From DASRIA01 sp963816975 (GTDB lineage: Bacteria; Actinomycetota; Thermoleophilia; Solirubrobacterales; JBBDJG01), in assembly GCA_963816975.1 (NCBI GenBank), contig CAWFMD010000006.1, positions 1-64,000 on the forward strand: a stretch of 64,000 nucleotides of DNA, in the 5' to 3' direction. The translations under genes were made by a program, and so were the position numbers. This document shows, piece by piece, positions 37,645 to 48,202 of this stretch (position 1 is its first letter; the number at the start of each line of letters is the position of its first letter). The notes below the pieces were generated by a model. The model had not been told where the DNA came from, ran no database searches, and saw only the letters and a list, made by a program, of their open reading frames with translations.

Positions 37645-37664
37645 CCCAGGGCGGGCATGCCCGC
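37635..37664. terminator. Possible bidirectional terminator between convergent genes
   Basis: Two short palindromes, GGGCTAGCGCCC (37635-37646) and GCGGGCATGCCCGC (37651-37664), lie between the presumed end of the HTH gene and the stop of the DUF305 gene. No long T tract follows on either strand. Confidence 0.35.
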
Positions 37665-37667
37665 GTC

Positions 37668-38204
37668 CTAGGCTTTGCCGCGCCGGCGCTCCAGCTGGCC
37701 GATCTGGAACCGCGCCAGGTCCACGATGTCGCCGGCCATCCGGCGCAGCTCTGCGTGCACGCCCGTGCGCTGCTCCACGCGCGACATGCGCAGCGCAGCC
37801 TCGTGGTGGCGGATCATCGCGTCGGCATAGGCACGGTCGAGGTCCTGCGCCCGGCGCATCGCGGCGAGATCGAGCTGCGACTGCGGGGCGCCGAGGTCGC
37901 CCTGGGCCACACCCGCCTCCGCCAGCACCCGGCGCACGGTGCGCAGCGTCTGCACCTCGACCGCCTGAAGCTGGATGAGATCGGTGGCCGAGCGCCGGAT
38001 CACGCGGTCCCGCGCTCGCGTCCGAGCAAGCTCCGCGGCATCGATGCCGCGCTCGTGATGGGCCAGCATTGCGGTCGCGAACGCCATGTCGGTCTCGTTG
38101 GCCCGCACCTGGGGCTTGTCACCCTTGTCGTCGCCGCCACAGCCCGCGAGCAGCAGCACGAGCAGCACCACCACGATGGCTGGGCGGGAGGTCCGGTCAC
38201 GCAT
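37668..38204 (-). CDS. DUF305-family lipoprotein
   Basis: 178 residues from ATG 38204. The signal ends in a lipobox (LLVLLLAGCGGDD, Cys about residue 21). The mature domain has the two DUF305 histidine motifs: MAFATAMLAHHERGIDAAEL and AYADAMIRHHEAALRMSRVE. In characterised relatives these bind copper or other metals in a ferritin-like helical fold, and many are periplasmic or surface copper-handling proteins. The frame is open upstream into the holin gene only because of an indel there, so I start at the Met before the signal peptide. Confidence 0.87.
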   Translation of the reverse strand: MRDRTSRPAIVVVLLVLLLAGCGGDDKGDKPQVRANETDMAFATAMLAHHERGIDAAELARTRARDRVIRRSATDLIQLQAVEVQTLRTVRRVLAEAGVAQGDLGAPQSQLDLAAMRRAQDLDRAYADAMIRHHEAALRMSRVEQRTGVHAELRRMAGDIVDLARFQIGQLERRRGKA

Positions 38205-38257
38205 GGCGAACCAGGGTAGCTTCCCGGCACGGCCGACGTGCGGGTGGCGAGCGTCGC

Positions 38258-38657
38258 CTAGTAGCGGCCGTCGACCACGTCGGGCCGGGCGCGGGCGCTC
38301 ACGCTCTTGGCCCCCGAAGAACGCCTCGAGGACCGAGTTCACCAGCCACACGATGATCGTGGCGAGGAACGCCCACCAGAAGCCGTCGATCGTGAAGTCG
38401 TCGACGATCCAACTGGTCAGGTAGAGCATCAATAGGTTGATGAAGAACAGCGCGAGGCCGAGCGACACGATCACGAGCGGCAGCGTGAAAAGGATCACAA
38501 GCGGCCGCACGAACATGTTCACGATGCTGAATACGAGGCTGGCCACCACGAGGACCCCGAAGCCGTCGTAGTCGATGCCCCCGAGCAGCGCCGCGGCCAC
38601 CCACAGCGCCACGAGGTTGAAAGCCCACGTGACCAGGAATCTGACGCGCATCAGCAT
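38258..38657 (-). pseudogene. Phage-holin-family (4-TM) membrane protein, one C-terminal frameshift
   Basis: From ATG 38657 (MLMRVRF; ATG 38651 possible). Four hydrophobic segments: FLVTWAFNLVALWVAAALLG, FGVLVVASLVFSIVNMFV, PLVIVSLGLALFFINLLMLY and WAFLATIIVWLVNSVLEAFF. This matches the holin superfamily IV / YvlD-like protein commonly annotated as phage holin in actinobacteria. No prophage surrounds it, so a housekeeping membrane role is more likely. After EAFFG a G-run (38,330 region) shifts frame; removing one base gives AKSVSARARPDVVDGRY and a stop at 38258. As written it fuses to DUF305. Confidence 0.75.
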
Positions 38658-38704
38658 CGATCGTACGCCCCCGCGCGTCCGCCGGCAATTACGCTGCAAG
38701 CGTC

Positions 38705-39074
38705 ATGGCGAAGGCCACCGTCGAGGAGCTGCCTGAGCGCCGCCCGTACGCGGCTCGACCGCGTCGACCCGCCGGCTGCCCGGGCCGCGATGGATCGCGG
38801 GGCGCTGCTGGTCGACGTCCGCGCGGAGAGCCAGCGGGCGCGGGACGGCATCGTGCCCGGATCCACCTTCATCGCGCGCAACGTGCTGGAGTGGCGGGTG
38901 GAGCAGATGCGCTCCGCGCCCCGGGTGATCGTGATGTGCAACGAGGGCTACCAGTCGAGCCTGGCGGCCGCCACGCTGTGCGAGCTCGGCCTCGACGCGA
39001 CCGATCTGATCGGCGGCTTCCAGGCGTGGCGGGACGCCGGCCTCGCGGTGACCCGCCCGCCCGGTCCGCCTTAG
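38705..39074 (+). pseudogene. Rhodanese-like domain protein, one N-terminal frameshift
   Basis: ATG 38705 begins MAKATVEEL, then one extra base near 38,732 shifts the frame; removing it continues LSAARTRLDRVDPPAARAAM into the intact part from 38790. The rhodanese domain shows GALLVDVRAESQRARDGIVP, and the active-site loop VIVMCNEGYQSSLAAATLC with catalytic Cys in the CNEGYQS hexapeptide, followed by DLIGGFQAWRDAGLAV. Length about 122, normal for a single-domain rhodanese acting as sulfurtransferase or sulfur carrier. Divergent from the holin-like gene by 47 bp. Confidence 0.85.
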
Positions 39075-39095
39075 CCGCCGGCTGGGAGCCGGCGG
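39075..39095. terminator. Hairpin between convergent rhodanese and nrdJ genes
   Basis: A 9-bp perfect stem (CCGCCGGCT / AGCCGGCGG) with a 3-base loop lies just after the rhodanese stop and 25 bp from the nrdJ stop. No T tract; a likely bidirectional terminator of high-GC type. Confidence 0.5.
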
Positions 39096-39120
39096 GGCCC
39101 CCGGCTACTGCTGGCTACAG

Positions 39121-41910
<2,790 letters not shown>

Positions 41911-42546
41911 CTACCTACTCCTCCAACTCTCGAAATTTCCCTCCAGAAAACCCGCTGAGGTGGCGCGGTGAAGCGAATTTCCGGCCTCAGGGGGTAACAC
42001 CGCAGACTGACGTCGGGTTCGGACGGATGTGGCTTTTCCGGAGCCCCCGCGCGCGCGTGCACGGGCGGGCTCGAAGAGGTGCTCGTGATGCAGCGGCGGC
42101 TCGCGGTCGAGCCGCTCCAGCTCCTGCTCGAACTCCTCCACGTCCTCGAACTTGCGGTACACGGAGGCGAAGCGCACGTATGCAACGGCGTCCAGCTCGC
42201 GCAGTCCGCGCAGCGCCAGCTCTCCCACCTCCTCGACGCCCGGGGTCCCTCCCCGGGCGCGCAGCTCGGCCACGATCCGGTCGACCAGCGCCTCGAGGTG
42301 CTCGCGCTCGACCGGGCGCTTGATCGCGGCCCGCTCGAGACCGCCGAGCACCTTGGCGCGGTCGAACTCCTCGCGGCGGCCGCTGCGCTTGCGGATGTAC
42401 AGGGGCCCTTCGTCGTAGCGCTCGTAGGTCGTGAACCGACGCTCGCACGAGCGGCACACGCGGCGCCTGCGGACCGTGTCCGCAGGATCACTCAGGCGTG
42501 AGTCGACGACCTGTGAGTCGTCGTGGCCGCAAAAGGGACAACGCAT
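41911..42546 (-). CDS. nrdR: Transcriptional repressor NrdR
   Basis: 211 residues from ATG 42546. The zinc ribbon is MRCPFCGHDDSQVVDSR with RRVCRSCERRFTTYERY, and the ATP-cone domain runs VLGGLERAAIKRPVEREHLE to VYRKFEDVEEFEQELERLD. It senses ATP/dATP and represses ribonucleotide reductase genes. Typical NrdR ends near residue 150-160; here a ~55-residue tail (ARARGGSGKATSVRTRRQ to FESWRSR) follows, whose last codons contain the nrdJ ribosome-binding site. That tail may be a true extension or a frame error after ARARG. nrdJ begins on the next base, so the two form an operon. Confidence 0.93.
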   Translation of the reverse strand: MRCPFCGHDDSQVVDSRLSDPADTVRRRRVCRSCERRFTTYERYDEGPLYIRKRSGRREEFDRAKVLGGLERAAIKRPVEREHLEALVDRIVAELRARGGTPGVEEVGELALRGLRELDAVAYVRFASVYRKFEDVEEFEQELERLDREPPLHHEHLFEPARARARGGSGKATSVRTRRQSAVLPPEAGNSLHRATSAGFLEGNFESWRSR

Positions 42547-42554
42547 CTGTCCAG

Positions 42555-42603
42555 TCTACAAGATGTAGTCCCGATTTCCCCTGTCAGACACAACATCTAG
42601 TGG
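42555..42603. promoter_or_regulatory. Two candidate NrdR boxes upstream of nrdR-nrdJ
   Basis: Two near-palindromic elements lie 8-60 bp upstream of the nrdR ATG: CTACAAGATGTAG centred at 42562 and ACACAACATCTAGTGG centred at about 42595. Both fit ACWACATCTWGTR in one orientation, and their centres are 33 bp apart, about three helical turns. Paired 16-bp boxes separated by whole turns are the known arrangement for NrdR operators. This supports autoregulation of the operon. Confidence 0.65.
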
Positions 42604-42696
42604 ATACGGTGCCGAAAGTGGGCGATCAATGCACATTAGCCCCGATCTTGGGCGGATCGTGCTCGAAAAGGCCCTCCCTGCGGGGATCCGGACCGC

Positions 42697-42972
42697 ATGT
42701 ACAAGTCCCCGGCCCAGATCATGGACCGCGGGCCGATGCCGCGACGGCCCGCGGCCGCGACCCTTCATCCAATGGCCGGCGCTCCTCGTCCCCCTCGCTC
42801 GGCCCGCTCGCCGGCGGGCGGCGATCCTCTCCTCGGCGAGGTCCGCTGGCGCCTTTTCCGCCAGGAGGACCTGCCTGCACGGCTGCGCCGGCTGCAACGC
42901 CTGGAGGAGGTGGCGGAGTCCGAGCTGCGGGGCGACGGCGCCCCTGCGAAGCCGGAGCCGCAGGGTCGCTAG
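42697..42972 (+). CDS. Possible small protein of unknown function
   Basis: 91-residue reading frame in the 435-bp gap between nrdR and the NDH-2 gene. Its second half is charged and helical (VRWRLFRQEDLPARLRRLQR, LEEVAESELRGDG), unlike random GC-rich translation, and it stops just before NDH-2. The first half is proline/arginine-rich and less convincing, and no clear ribosome-binding site precedes ATG 42697; the true start may be downstream. The rest of the gap holds the NrdR boxes. Weak call. Confidence 0.3.
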   Translation: MYKSPAQIMDRGPMPRRPAAATLHPMAGAPRPPRSARSPAGGDPLLGEVRWRLFRQEDLPARLRRLQRLEEVAESELRGDGAPAKPEPQGR

Positions 42973-42981
42973 CATCGGCGA

Positions 42982-44295
42982 ATCGCCTGGGACGTAGTCA
43001 TATCGGGAGGAGGGTTCGGCGGCTTCTACGCCGCGCGGACGCTGGAGCGAATGCTGCCGCGCCAGAGCGCGCGGATCACGCTCGTCAACGACGTCAACTT
43101 CCTGCTCTACACCCCGTTCCTCCCCGAGGCCGCGGCCGGCATGCTGGAGCCGCGCCATGTGGTCACCCCACTGCGCGACGTGCTGAAGCACACGCGCCTG
43201 CGGATCGGCGCTGTGACGGCGCGCGACGCCGCGCGCCGGACGGTGACGATGGTCGACCAGGAAGGAGGCGAGCACGAGTGCCGGTATGACCGGCTCGTGA
43301 TCGCCCACGGGTCGGTGTCGCGCGTGCTGCCGATCCCGGGGCTGGAGGAGCACGCGATCGGCTTCAAGTCGCTCGCGGACGCGATCTGGCTGCGCAACCA
43401 CGTGATCCAGTGCCTCGAGATGGCCGATGCCACCGACGACCCGCAGCGCCGCGACGAGCTGCTCACCTTCGTCGTCGTGGGCGGCGGCTATGCCGGGCTC
43501 GAGGCCCTGGCCGAAGTGCAGGACTTCGCGTCGGAGGCGATCGAGCAGTACCCGACGGCGCGCCTGCACGGGATGCGCTGGATGCTGGTCGAGGCGATGG
43601 ACCGCGTGCTGCCGGAGATCGACCTGTCGCTGGCCGACTACGCGACCCGCGAGCTGCGCAGCCGCGGCATCGACGTGCGCCTCGGAACGACGCTCGAGGA
43701 GCTGACCGCCAACACCGTACGGCTCACCACCGGCGAGCTGCTGCCAACGCGCACGGTGGTGTGGACCGCGGGCGTGGCGGCCCATCCTTCGGTGCGCAAC
43801 CTCGGGCTGCCGACGGACGCGCGCGGCCGCATCGTGGTCGACCGCTACCTGCGCGCCCCGGGCGAGGATCACATCTGGGCGCTCGGCGACTGTGCCGCCG
43901 TGCCGGATCCGCGCAAGGACGTCGAGTTCTGCCCGCCCAGCTCCCAGCACGCGGTGCGCCAGGGCAGGACCGCGGGCCGCAACGTCGCCGCCTCGCTGGG
44001 CGTGGGCGCGGCGCGGCCGTTCACGTACAAGTCGAGGGGGCAGTTCGCGAACCTCGGCCGCTACAAGGCGGTCGCGAAGGTGTTCCGCTTCCAGTTGCGC
44101 GGATTCCCGGCCTGGTGGCTGGCGCGCACCTACCACCTGAGCCAGATCCCGGGCATCGCGCGCAAGGTGCGGGCCGTCGTGGACTGGACGGTCGGGCTGC
44201 CGTTCCGGCGCGACATCGCCGAGGTCGGCACGATCGGACAACCGCGCCCGCTGCGCGCCGACGCGTACGAGCGCGCCGGCACCCACCGCGCGTAA
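42982..44295 (+). CDS. ndh: Type II NADH dehydrogenase (NDH-2)
   Basis: About 437 residues. The N-terminal FAD motif DVVISGGGFGGFYAARTLE is in frame upstream of the first ATG (43051), so that ATG cannot be the start. Going back to the in-frame TAG at 42970 there is no ATG, GTG or TTG, so the start is either unusual (ATC 42982) or displaced by a one-base error. The NADH-binding motif FVVVGGGYAGLEALAEVQDF (near residue 165), the second FAD contact HIWALGDCAAVPDP, and CPPSSQHAVRQGRTAGRNVA are typical. Oxidises NADH and reduces quinone at the inner face of the membrane without pumping protons. The next gene follows after 10 bp. Confidence 0.88.
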   Translation: MAWDVVISGGGFGGFYAARTLERMLPRQSARITLVNDVNFLLYTPFLPEAAAGMLEPRHVVTPLRDVLKHTRLRIGAVTARDAARRTVTMVDQEGGEHECRYDRLVIAHGSVSRVLPIPGLEEHAIGFKSLADAIWLRNHVIQCLEMADATDDPQRRDELLTFVVVGGGYAGLEALAEVQDFASEAIEQYPTARLHGMRWMLVEAMDRVLPEIDLSLADYATRELRSRGIDVRLGTTLEELTANTVRLTTGELLPTRTVVWTAGVAAHPSVRNLGLPTDARGRIVVDRYLRAPGEDHIWALGDCAAVPDPRKDVEFCPPSSQHAVRQGRTAGRNVAASLGVGAARPFTYKSRGQFANLGRYKAVAKVFRFQLRGFPAWWLARTYHLSQIPGIARKVRAVVDWTVGLPFRRDIAEVGTIGQPRPLRADAYERAGTHRA

Positions 44296-44305
44296 GAGCG
44301 CCCGC

Positions 44306-45103
44306 ATGATCCACATCGCCACGGTCCACTTCAAGACCGACATGTGGATCGATCTCCAGCTACGTCACCTGACGGCGCACCTCGACCGCCCGTACCGCCT
44401 CTATGCCTACGTCGAGGGTGACGCCGCGGCCCACACCGAGCGCTTCGACGAGTCGTTGGTGCCGACGGAGAAGATCCCGCACTGGAAGAAGCTCGACGAT
44501 CTGGCCGAGCGCATCTGTGCGCAGGCCGACCCCGACGACGTCCTGCTGTTCCTCGACGGAGACGCCTTCCCGATCGCGGACCTCGGGGTGGGGCTCGACC
44601 GGATCCTCGCGGGCCACCCGCTGGCGGCGATCCGGCGCCGCGAGAACTGCGGCGACTCCTTCCCGCACCCTTCGTTCTGCGCGACCACGCCGCGGTTCTG
44701 GCGCGACAGCGGGGCCACCTGGATCCCCGGCTATCGCCTGCCGGACACCCGCGGCAAGCCCAGGACCGACGTCGGCGGGAACCTGCTCAAGCTGCTCGAG
44801 GACGAGCAGGTCGACTGGCTGCCGCTGTCACGCACGAACCTGCGGAACCTGCACCCGGTCCTGTTCGGCATCTACGACGACCTGATCTATCACCACGGGG
44901 CGGGCTTCCGGCGCACGCTGACGCGCGTCGACTCCTGGGAGATCGAGGACGAGGCGCGGCGCCGCTGCGGCGCCGGCGAGGTGCCCGAGGAGCTGCTGGA
45001 GCGGCTCACGAACGAGCGCATGAATCGCAACGTCGAGTTGACGCTGAGCGTCTATCGCGAGGCGCTCGCGGACGACGAGTTCTGGCGCCGCATGTTCTAC
45101 TGA
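44306..45103 (+). CDS. Protein of unknown function, GT-A glycosyltransferase-like
   Basis: 265 residues. The N-terminus MIHIATVHFKTDMWIDLQLR, RPYRLYAYVEGD and the string DDVLLFLDGDAFPIADLGVG (a DxD metal site near residue 80) suggest a GT-A type nucleotide-sugar fold. CGDSFPHPSFCATTPRFW and HHGAGFRRTLTRVDSW are characteristic but unassigned. It sits 10 bp behind NDH-2 and is not in the glycan cluster. Acceptor unknown; glycosyltransferase identity is inferred from the DxD motif only. Confidence 0.7.
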   Translation: MIHIATVHFKTDMWIDLQLRHLTAHLDRPYRLYAYVEGDAAAHTERFDESLVPTEKIPHWKKLDDLAERICAQADPDDVLLFLDGDAFPIADLGVGLDRILAGHPLAAIRRRENCGDSFPHPSFCATTPRFWRDSGATWIPGYRLPDTRGKPRTDVGGNLLKLLEDEQVDWLPLSRTNLRNLHPVLFGIYDDLIYHHGAGFRRTLTRVDSWEIEDEARRRCGAGEVPEELLERLTNERMNRNVELTLSVYREALADDEFWRRMFY

Positions 45104-45114
45104 GGCGCCCCGCG

Positions 45115-47625
45115 CTACTTGGAGCGGGCCTTCGTGCGCGGCGGCTTGCGGGCGGCCTGGGCCGCGCGGGCGCGGCGCGTGGCCGTCCCGTCGCGCGAGA
45201 CGGCGGCGCGGCGGCGCGCCTCGGCGGGCGGCTTTGCGCCGTTGCGCGCCCCGCCCTCCGGCTCGAGGGCCTCGGCGAGCGCGCGATCGATGCGCTCCAC
45301 CCAGATGAACTCGATGTCCTTGCGCAGGTGCTTCGGGAACTCGTCGAGATCCTGCTGGTTGAGCTTCGGCGCGATCACGCGCTCGAGCCCGGCGTCCTGC
45401 GCGGCGAGCGCCTTCTCCTTGAGGCCCCCGATCGGCAGCACCTGGCCGGTGAGGGTCAGCTCCCCCGTCATCGCGGTGTCCTCGCGCACCCTGCGGCCCG
45501 AGATCAGGGAGGCCAGCGCCGTCGCCATCGTGACGCCCGCCGAGGGACCGTCCTTGGGGATCGCCCCGGCCGGCACGTGGATGTGCAGGTCGTGCTCCTG
45601 GAAGTAGTCGTCGGCGAGGGTGGGCTGGAGCTGCGCGGCATGCGCCCGTACGAACGAGAGCGCCGCCTGCGCCGATTCCTTCATCACGTCCCCCAGCTGC
45701 CCGGTGATGATCAGCCTGCCCGTGCCGGCATACGCCGTGGCCTCCACGAACAGCACGTCGCCGCCGACCGGCGTCCACGCCAGCCCGGTGGCGACGCCCG
45801 GCTCCTTCACGCGGCGGCGCACCTCGGAGAAGAACCGCCGCCGGCCGAGCATCGCGCGCGCCTTCGCGGGTGTGACCGTCGTCCTGCGCTTCGCCTTGCC
45901 CTCGGCGAACTCGCGCGCGACCTTGCGACACAGGGTGCCCAGCTCGCGCTCGAGGTTGCGCACGCCCGCCTCGCGCGTGTAGTCGCGAATCACGATCTCG
46001 ATCACCTCGTCCTTGATCTCGATCTGCTGGGGCGTCAGCCCGTTGCGCTCGATCTGGCGGGGGACCAGATAGCGCTTGGCGATCTCGTACTTCTCCTCGG
46101 CCGTGTAGCCGGAGAGCTGGATCACCTCCATCCGGTCACGCAGCGGTGCGGGAATCGTGTCGAGCATGTTCGCCGTCGTGATGAACATCACGTGCGAGAG
46201 ATCGAATGGCAGGTCGAGGTAGTGGTCGCGGAACGACGAGTTCTGCTCCGGGTCGAGCACCTCGAGCATCCCGCTGGCGGGGTCGCCGCGGTAGTCCGCG
46301 CCCATCTTGTCGATCTCGTCGATCATGAACACGGGGTTGTTCGAGCCCGCGTCGCGCAGGGCCCTGATGATGGTGCCGGGCATCGCCCCGATGTAGGTGC
46401 GCCGGTGGCCGCGGATCTCGGCTTCGTCGCGCACGCCGCCCACGGAGATGCGCTCGAACTTGCGCCCCAGCGCTCTGGCGATCGACTTACCGAGCGAGGT
46501 CTTCCCCACGCCGGGCGGGCCCACGAAGGACAGGATCGAGCCACGCGCGTCCGGCTTCAGCTTGCGCACGGCGAGGTGGTCCAGGATCCGGTCCTTCACC
46601 TTCTCGATGTCGTAGTGGTCGGCGTCGAGCACCTTGCGCGCGTGCGCGATGTCGAGGTTGTCCTCGGTGGAGCTGCTCCACGGCAGGTCGAGGATCCACT
46701 CGAGGTAGGTGCGGATCACCCCATGCTCGGCCGCCGCGGGCGGCAGCTTCTCGAGCCGCGACAGCTCGCGCTCGGCCTGCCGGCGCGCCTCGTCGGGCAG
46801 CCCCGCCTCGTCCAGCCGCCGGCGCAGCTCGTTGACCTCCGCCTCGGCCTCGTCCTCCTCGCCCAGCTCGCGCCGGATCGCGTTCATCTGCTCGCGCAGG
46901 AGGTATTCGCGCTGCGTCTTGTCCATCTCGGACTGGACCTCGGACTGGATCCGCGACCCGAGCTCCATCACCTCGAGCTCGCGCGCGAGGATCTCGGACA
47001 GGCGGCGCAGGCGCTTGGCGACGTTCGCCTCCTCCAGCAGGGCCTGTTTCTCTTCGACGCGGATCCGCAGCGAGCCCGCGATCAGATGCCCCAGCGCCTC
47101 CGGGTCGTCGAGGTTGGCGACCGCGATCTGCAACTCCTCGGGCAGGTAGGGAACGCCCTCGATGATCGTCGAGAAGGTCGTCTGGATGTGGCGCGTGAGC
47201 GCCTCCAGCTCGGGCGAGGGCTGCAGCACGTCGGCCTCCTCGTGGATGCGCGCGACGAGGTAGGGCTGCTCGGAGACGAACTCGTCGACCCGCACCCGCG
47301 GGCCGCCCTGCACGAGTATCCGCAGGGTCCCGTCCGGCATCCGCAGCATGCGCGCGATCGTGCCGGCGACGCCGACGCGGTACAGGTCGGCGGCGCCGGG
47401 CTGCTCGGCCTCCGCGTCCTTGCTCGCGACCATCACCAGCATCCGGTCGCGGCTGAGCGCGTCGTTGACGAGCTGCACCGACCGCTCCTGGCCCACCGCA
47501 AGGGGGGTGATCGAGTTCGGGAACGCCACCGTCTCCTTCAGCGGGAGCACCGGCAACATGTCCGGCAGTTCGGCGACCGGCTCCTGGACCGCCTCATCGA
47601 GGCTCTGCAAGACCTCGATGGTCAC
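45115..47625 (-). CDS. lon: ATP-dependent protease Lon
   Basis: 836 residues. The N-terminal LON domain (about 20-215) begins LPVLPLKETVAFPNSITPLA. The AAA+ module has Walker A GPPGVGKTSLGKSIARALG (near residue 370), Walker B VFMIDEIDKMGADYRGDP, and sensor residues in HVMFITTANMLDTIPAPLRD. The LonA protease domain has the catalytic Ser in PKDGPSAGVTMATALASL (near 693) and Lys in PIGGLKEKALAAQDAG (near 736). It degrades misfolded and regulatory proteins in the cytoplasm. Its start overlaps the hsp20 stop by 4 bp (ATGA), so chaperone and protease are co-made. The basic C-terminal tail (last ~45 residues) is longer than in E. coli Lon. Confidence 0.96.
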   Translation of the reverse strand: MTIEVLQSLDEAVQEPVAELPDMLPVLPLKETVAFPNSITPLAVGQERSVQLVNDALSRDRMLVMVASKDAEAEQPGAADLYRVGVAGTIARMLRMPDGTLRILVQGGPRVRVDEFVSEQPYLVARIHEEADVLQPSPELEALTRHIQTTFSTIIEGVPYLPEELQIAVANLDDPEALGHLIAGSLRIRVEEKQALLEEANVAKRLRRLSEILARELEVMELGSRIQSEVQSEMDKTQREYLLREQMNAIRRELGEEDEAEAEVNELRRRLDEAGLPDEARRQAERELSRLEKLPPAAAEHGVIRTYLEWILDLPWSSSTEDNLDIAHARKVLDADHYDIEKVKDRILDHLAVRKLKPDARGSILSFVGPPGVGKTSLGKSIARALGRKFERISVGGVRDEAEIRGHRRTYIGAMPGTIIRALRDAGSNNPVFMIDEIDKMGADYRGDPASGMLEVLDPEQNSSFRDHYLDLPFDLSHVMFITTANMLDTIPAPLRDRMEVIQLSGYTAEEKYEIAKRYLVPRQIERNGLTPQQIEIKDEVIEIVIRDYTREAGVRNLERELGTLCRKVAREFAEGKAKRRTTVTPAKARAMLGRRRFFSEVRRRVKEPGVATGLAWTPVGGDVLFVEATAYAGTGRLIITGQLGDVMKESAQAALSFVRAHAAQLQPTLADDYFQEHDLHIHVPAGAIPKDGPSAGVTMATALASLISGRRVREDTAMTGELTLTGQVLPIGGLKEKALAAQDAGLERVIAPKLNQQDLDEFPKHLRKDIEFIWVERIDRALAEALEPEGGARNGAKPPAEARRRAAVSRDGTATRRARAAQAARKPPRTKARSK

Positions 47626-48089
47626 GATTCCACGGAGCCCTCGTCGTCCCGCGCGGAGATCGGCACCTGGCGCCCTCGCTGCGGGCCCGCGACGGGCAGT
47701 TCGACGAGCAGAATCCCGTGCTCGTAGGTGGCGCGAGCCTGGTCGGCGACCACGTCGGCGCCCAGCTGCACCTCGCGCCGGAATGGGCCCTGCTCGACCT
47801 CGAGCTGCTGGTAGACCCGGCCCTCCAGGTCGTGCGCCTTGCGCTCCCCGGAGATCAGCAGCACGCGGCCACGGACCTCGAGGTTGACGTCATCGAGCGC
47901 GACGCCGGCGAGATCCACCCTGACGACCGCTTTGGGCGGATCGCCGCAGTAGTAGACGTCCACGCGGGGGCTGAACGCGCGCCGGTGCGGAGCCAGGCCC
48001 GCGCGGGTCCACACGTCGCCGAACAGCTCGTCGATCTGGCGCCGCATGCGCTCGAAGTTCGCGAAGGGGTCTCTCGGTGGTGGAGTCAT
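47622..48089 (-). CDS. Small heat shock protein (Hsp20/alpha-crystallin)
   Basis: 155 residues. The alpha-crystallin domain runs about 40-130: FSPRVDVYYCGDPPKAVVRV, DLAGVALDDVNLEVRGRVLL, ISGERKAHD, FRREVQLGADVVADQARATY and GILLVELPVA, the last being the conserved GILxVxxP motif. It holds unfolding proteins for refolding or degradation. The stop overlaps the lon start, so it leads a chaperone-protease operon. I found no clear HAIR or CIRCE operator in the 113 bp upstream. Confidence 0.92.
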   Translation of the reverse strand: MTPPPRDPFANFERMRRQIDELFGDVWTRAGLAPHRRAFSPRVDVYYCGDPPKAVVRVDLAGVALDDVNLEVRGRVLLISGERKAHDLEGRVYQQLEVEQGPFRREVQLGADVVADQARATYEHGILLVELPVAGPQRGRQVPISARDDEGSVES

Positions 48090-48202
48090 CTGTGAGCCAT
48101 CTCAATGTCTGGATACGGGGCGGTCCTGACCGCGTGCGAAGCGCGCCGGGAGGCCGGGGCCAAGGTTAGCCGAGTGGTGGTCGCCGGCCCGCGGCTGCGG
48201 CG

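Noticed and set aside
38258..38657. Prophage indicated by the holin-family protein
   Set aside because: No integrase, capsid, terminase or lysis genes nearby; this family is common outside prophages.
42556..44343. 595-residue open frame on - across the NDH-2 gene
   Set aside because: Antisense to a clearly conserved dehydrogenase and rich in Arg/Ala/His without motifs.
45328..47727. 799-residue open frame on + antisense to lon
   Set aside because: Shadow of the GC-rich lon gene; no start signal and no recognisable motifs.
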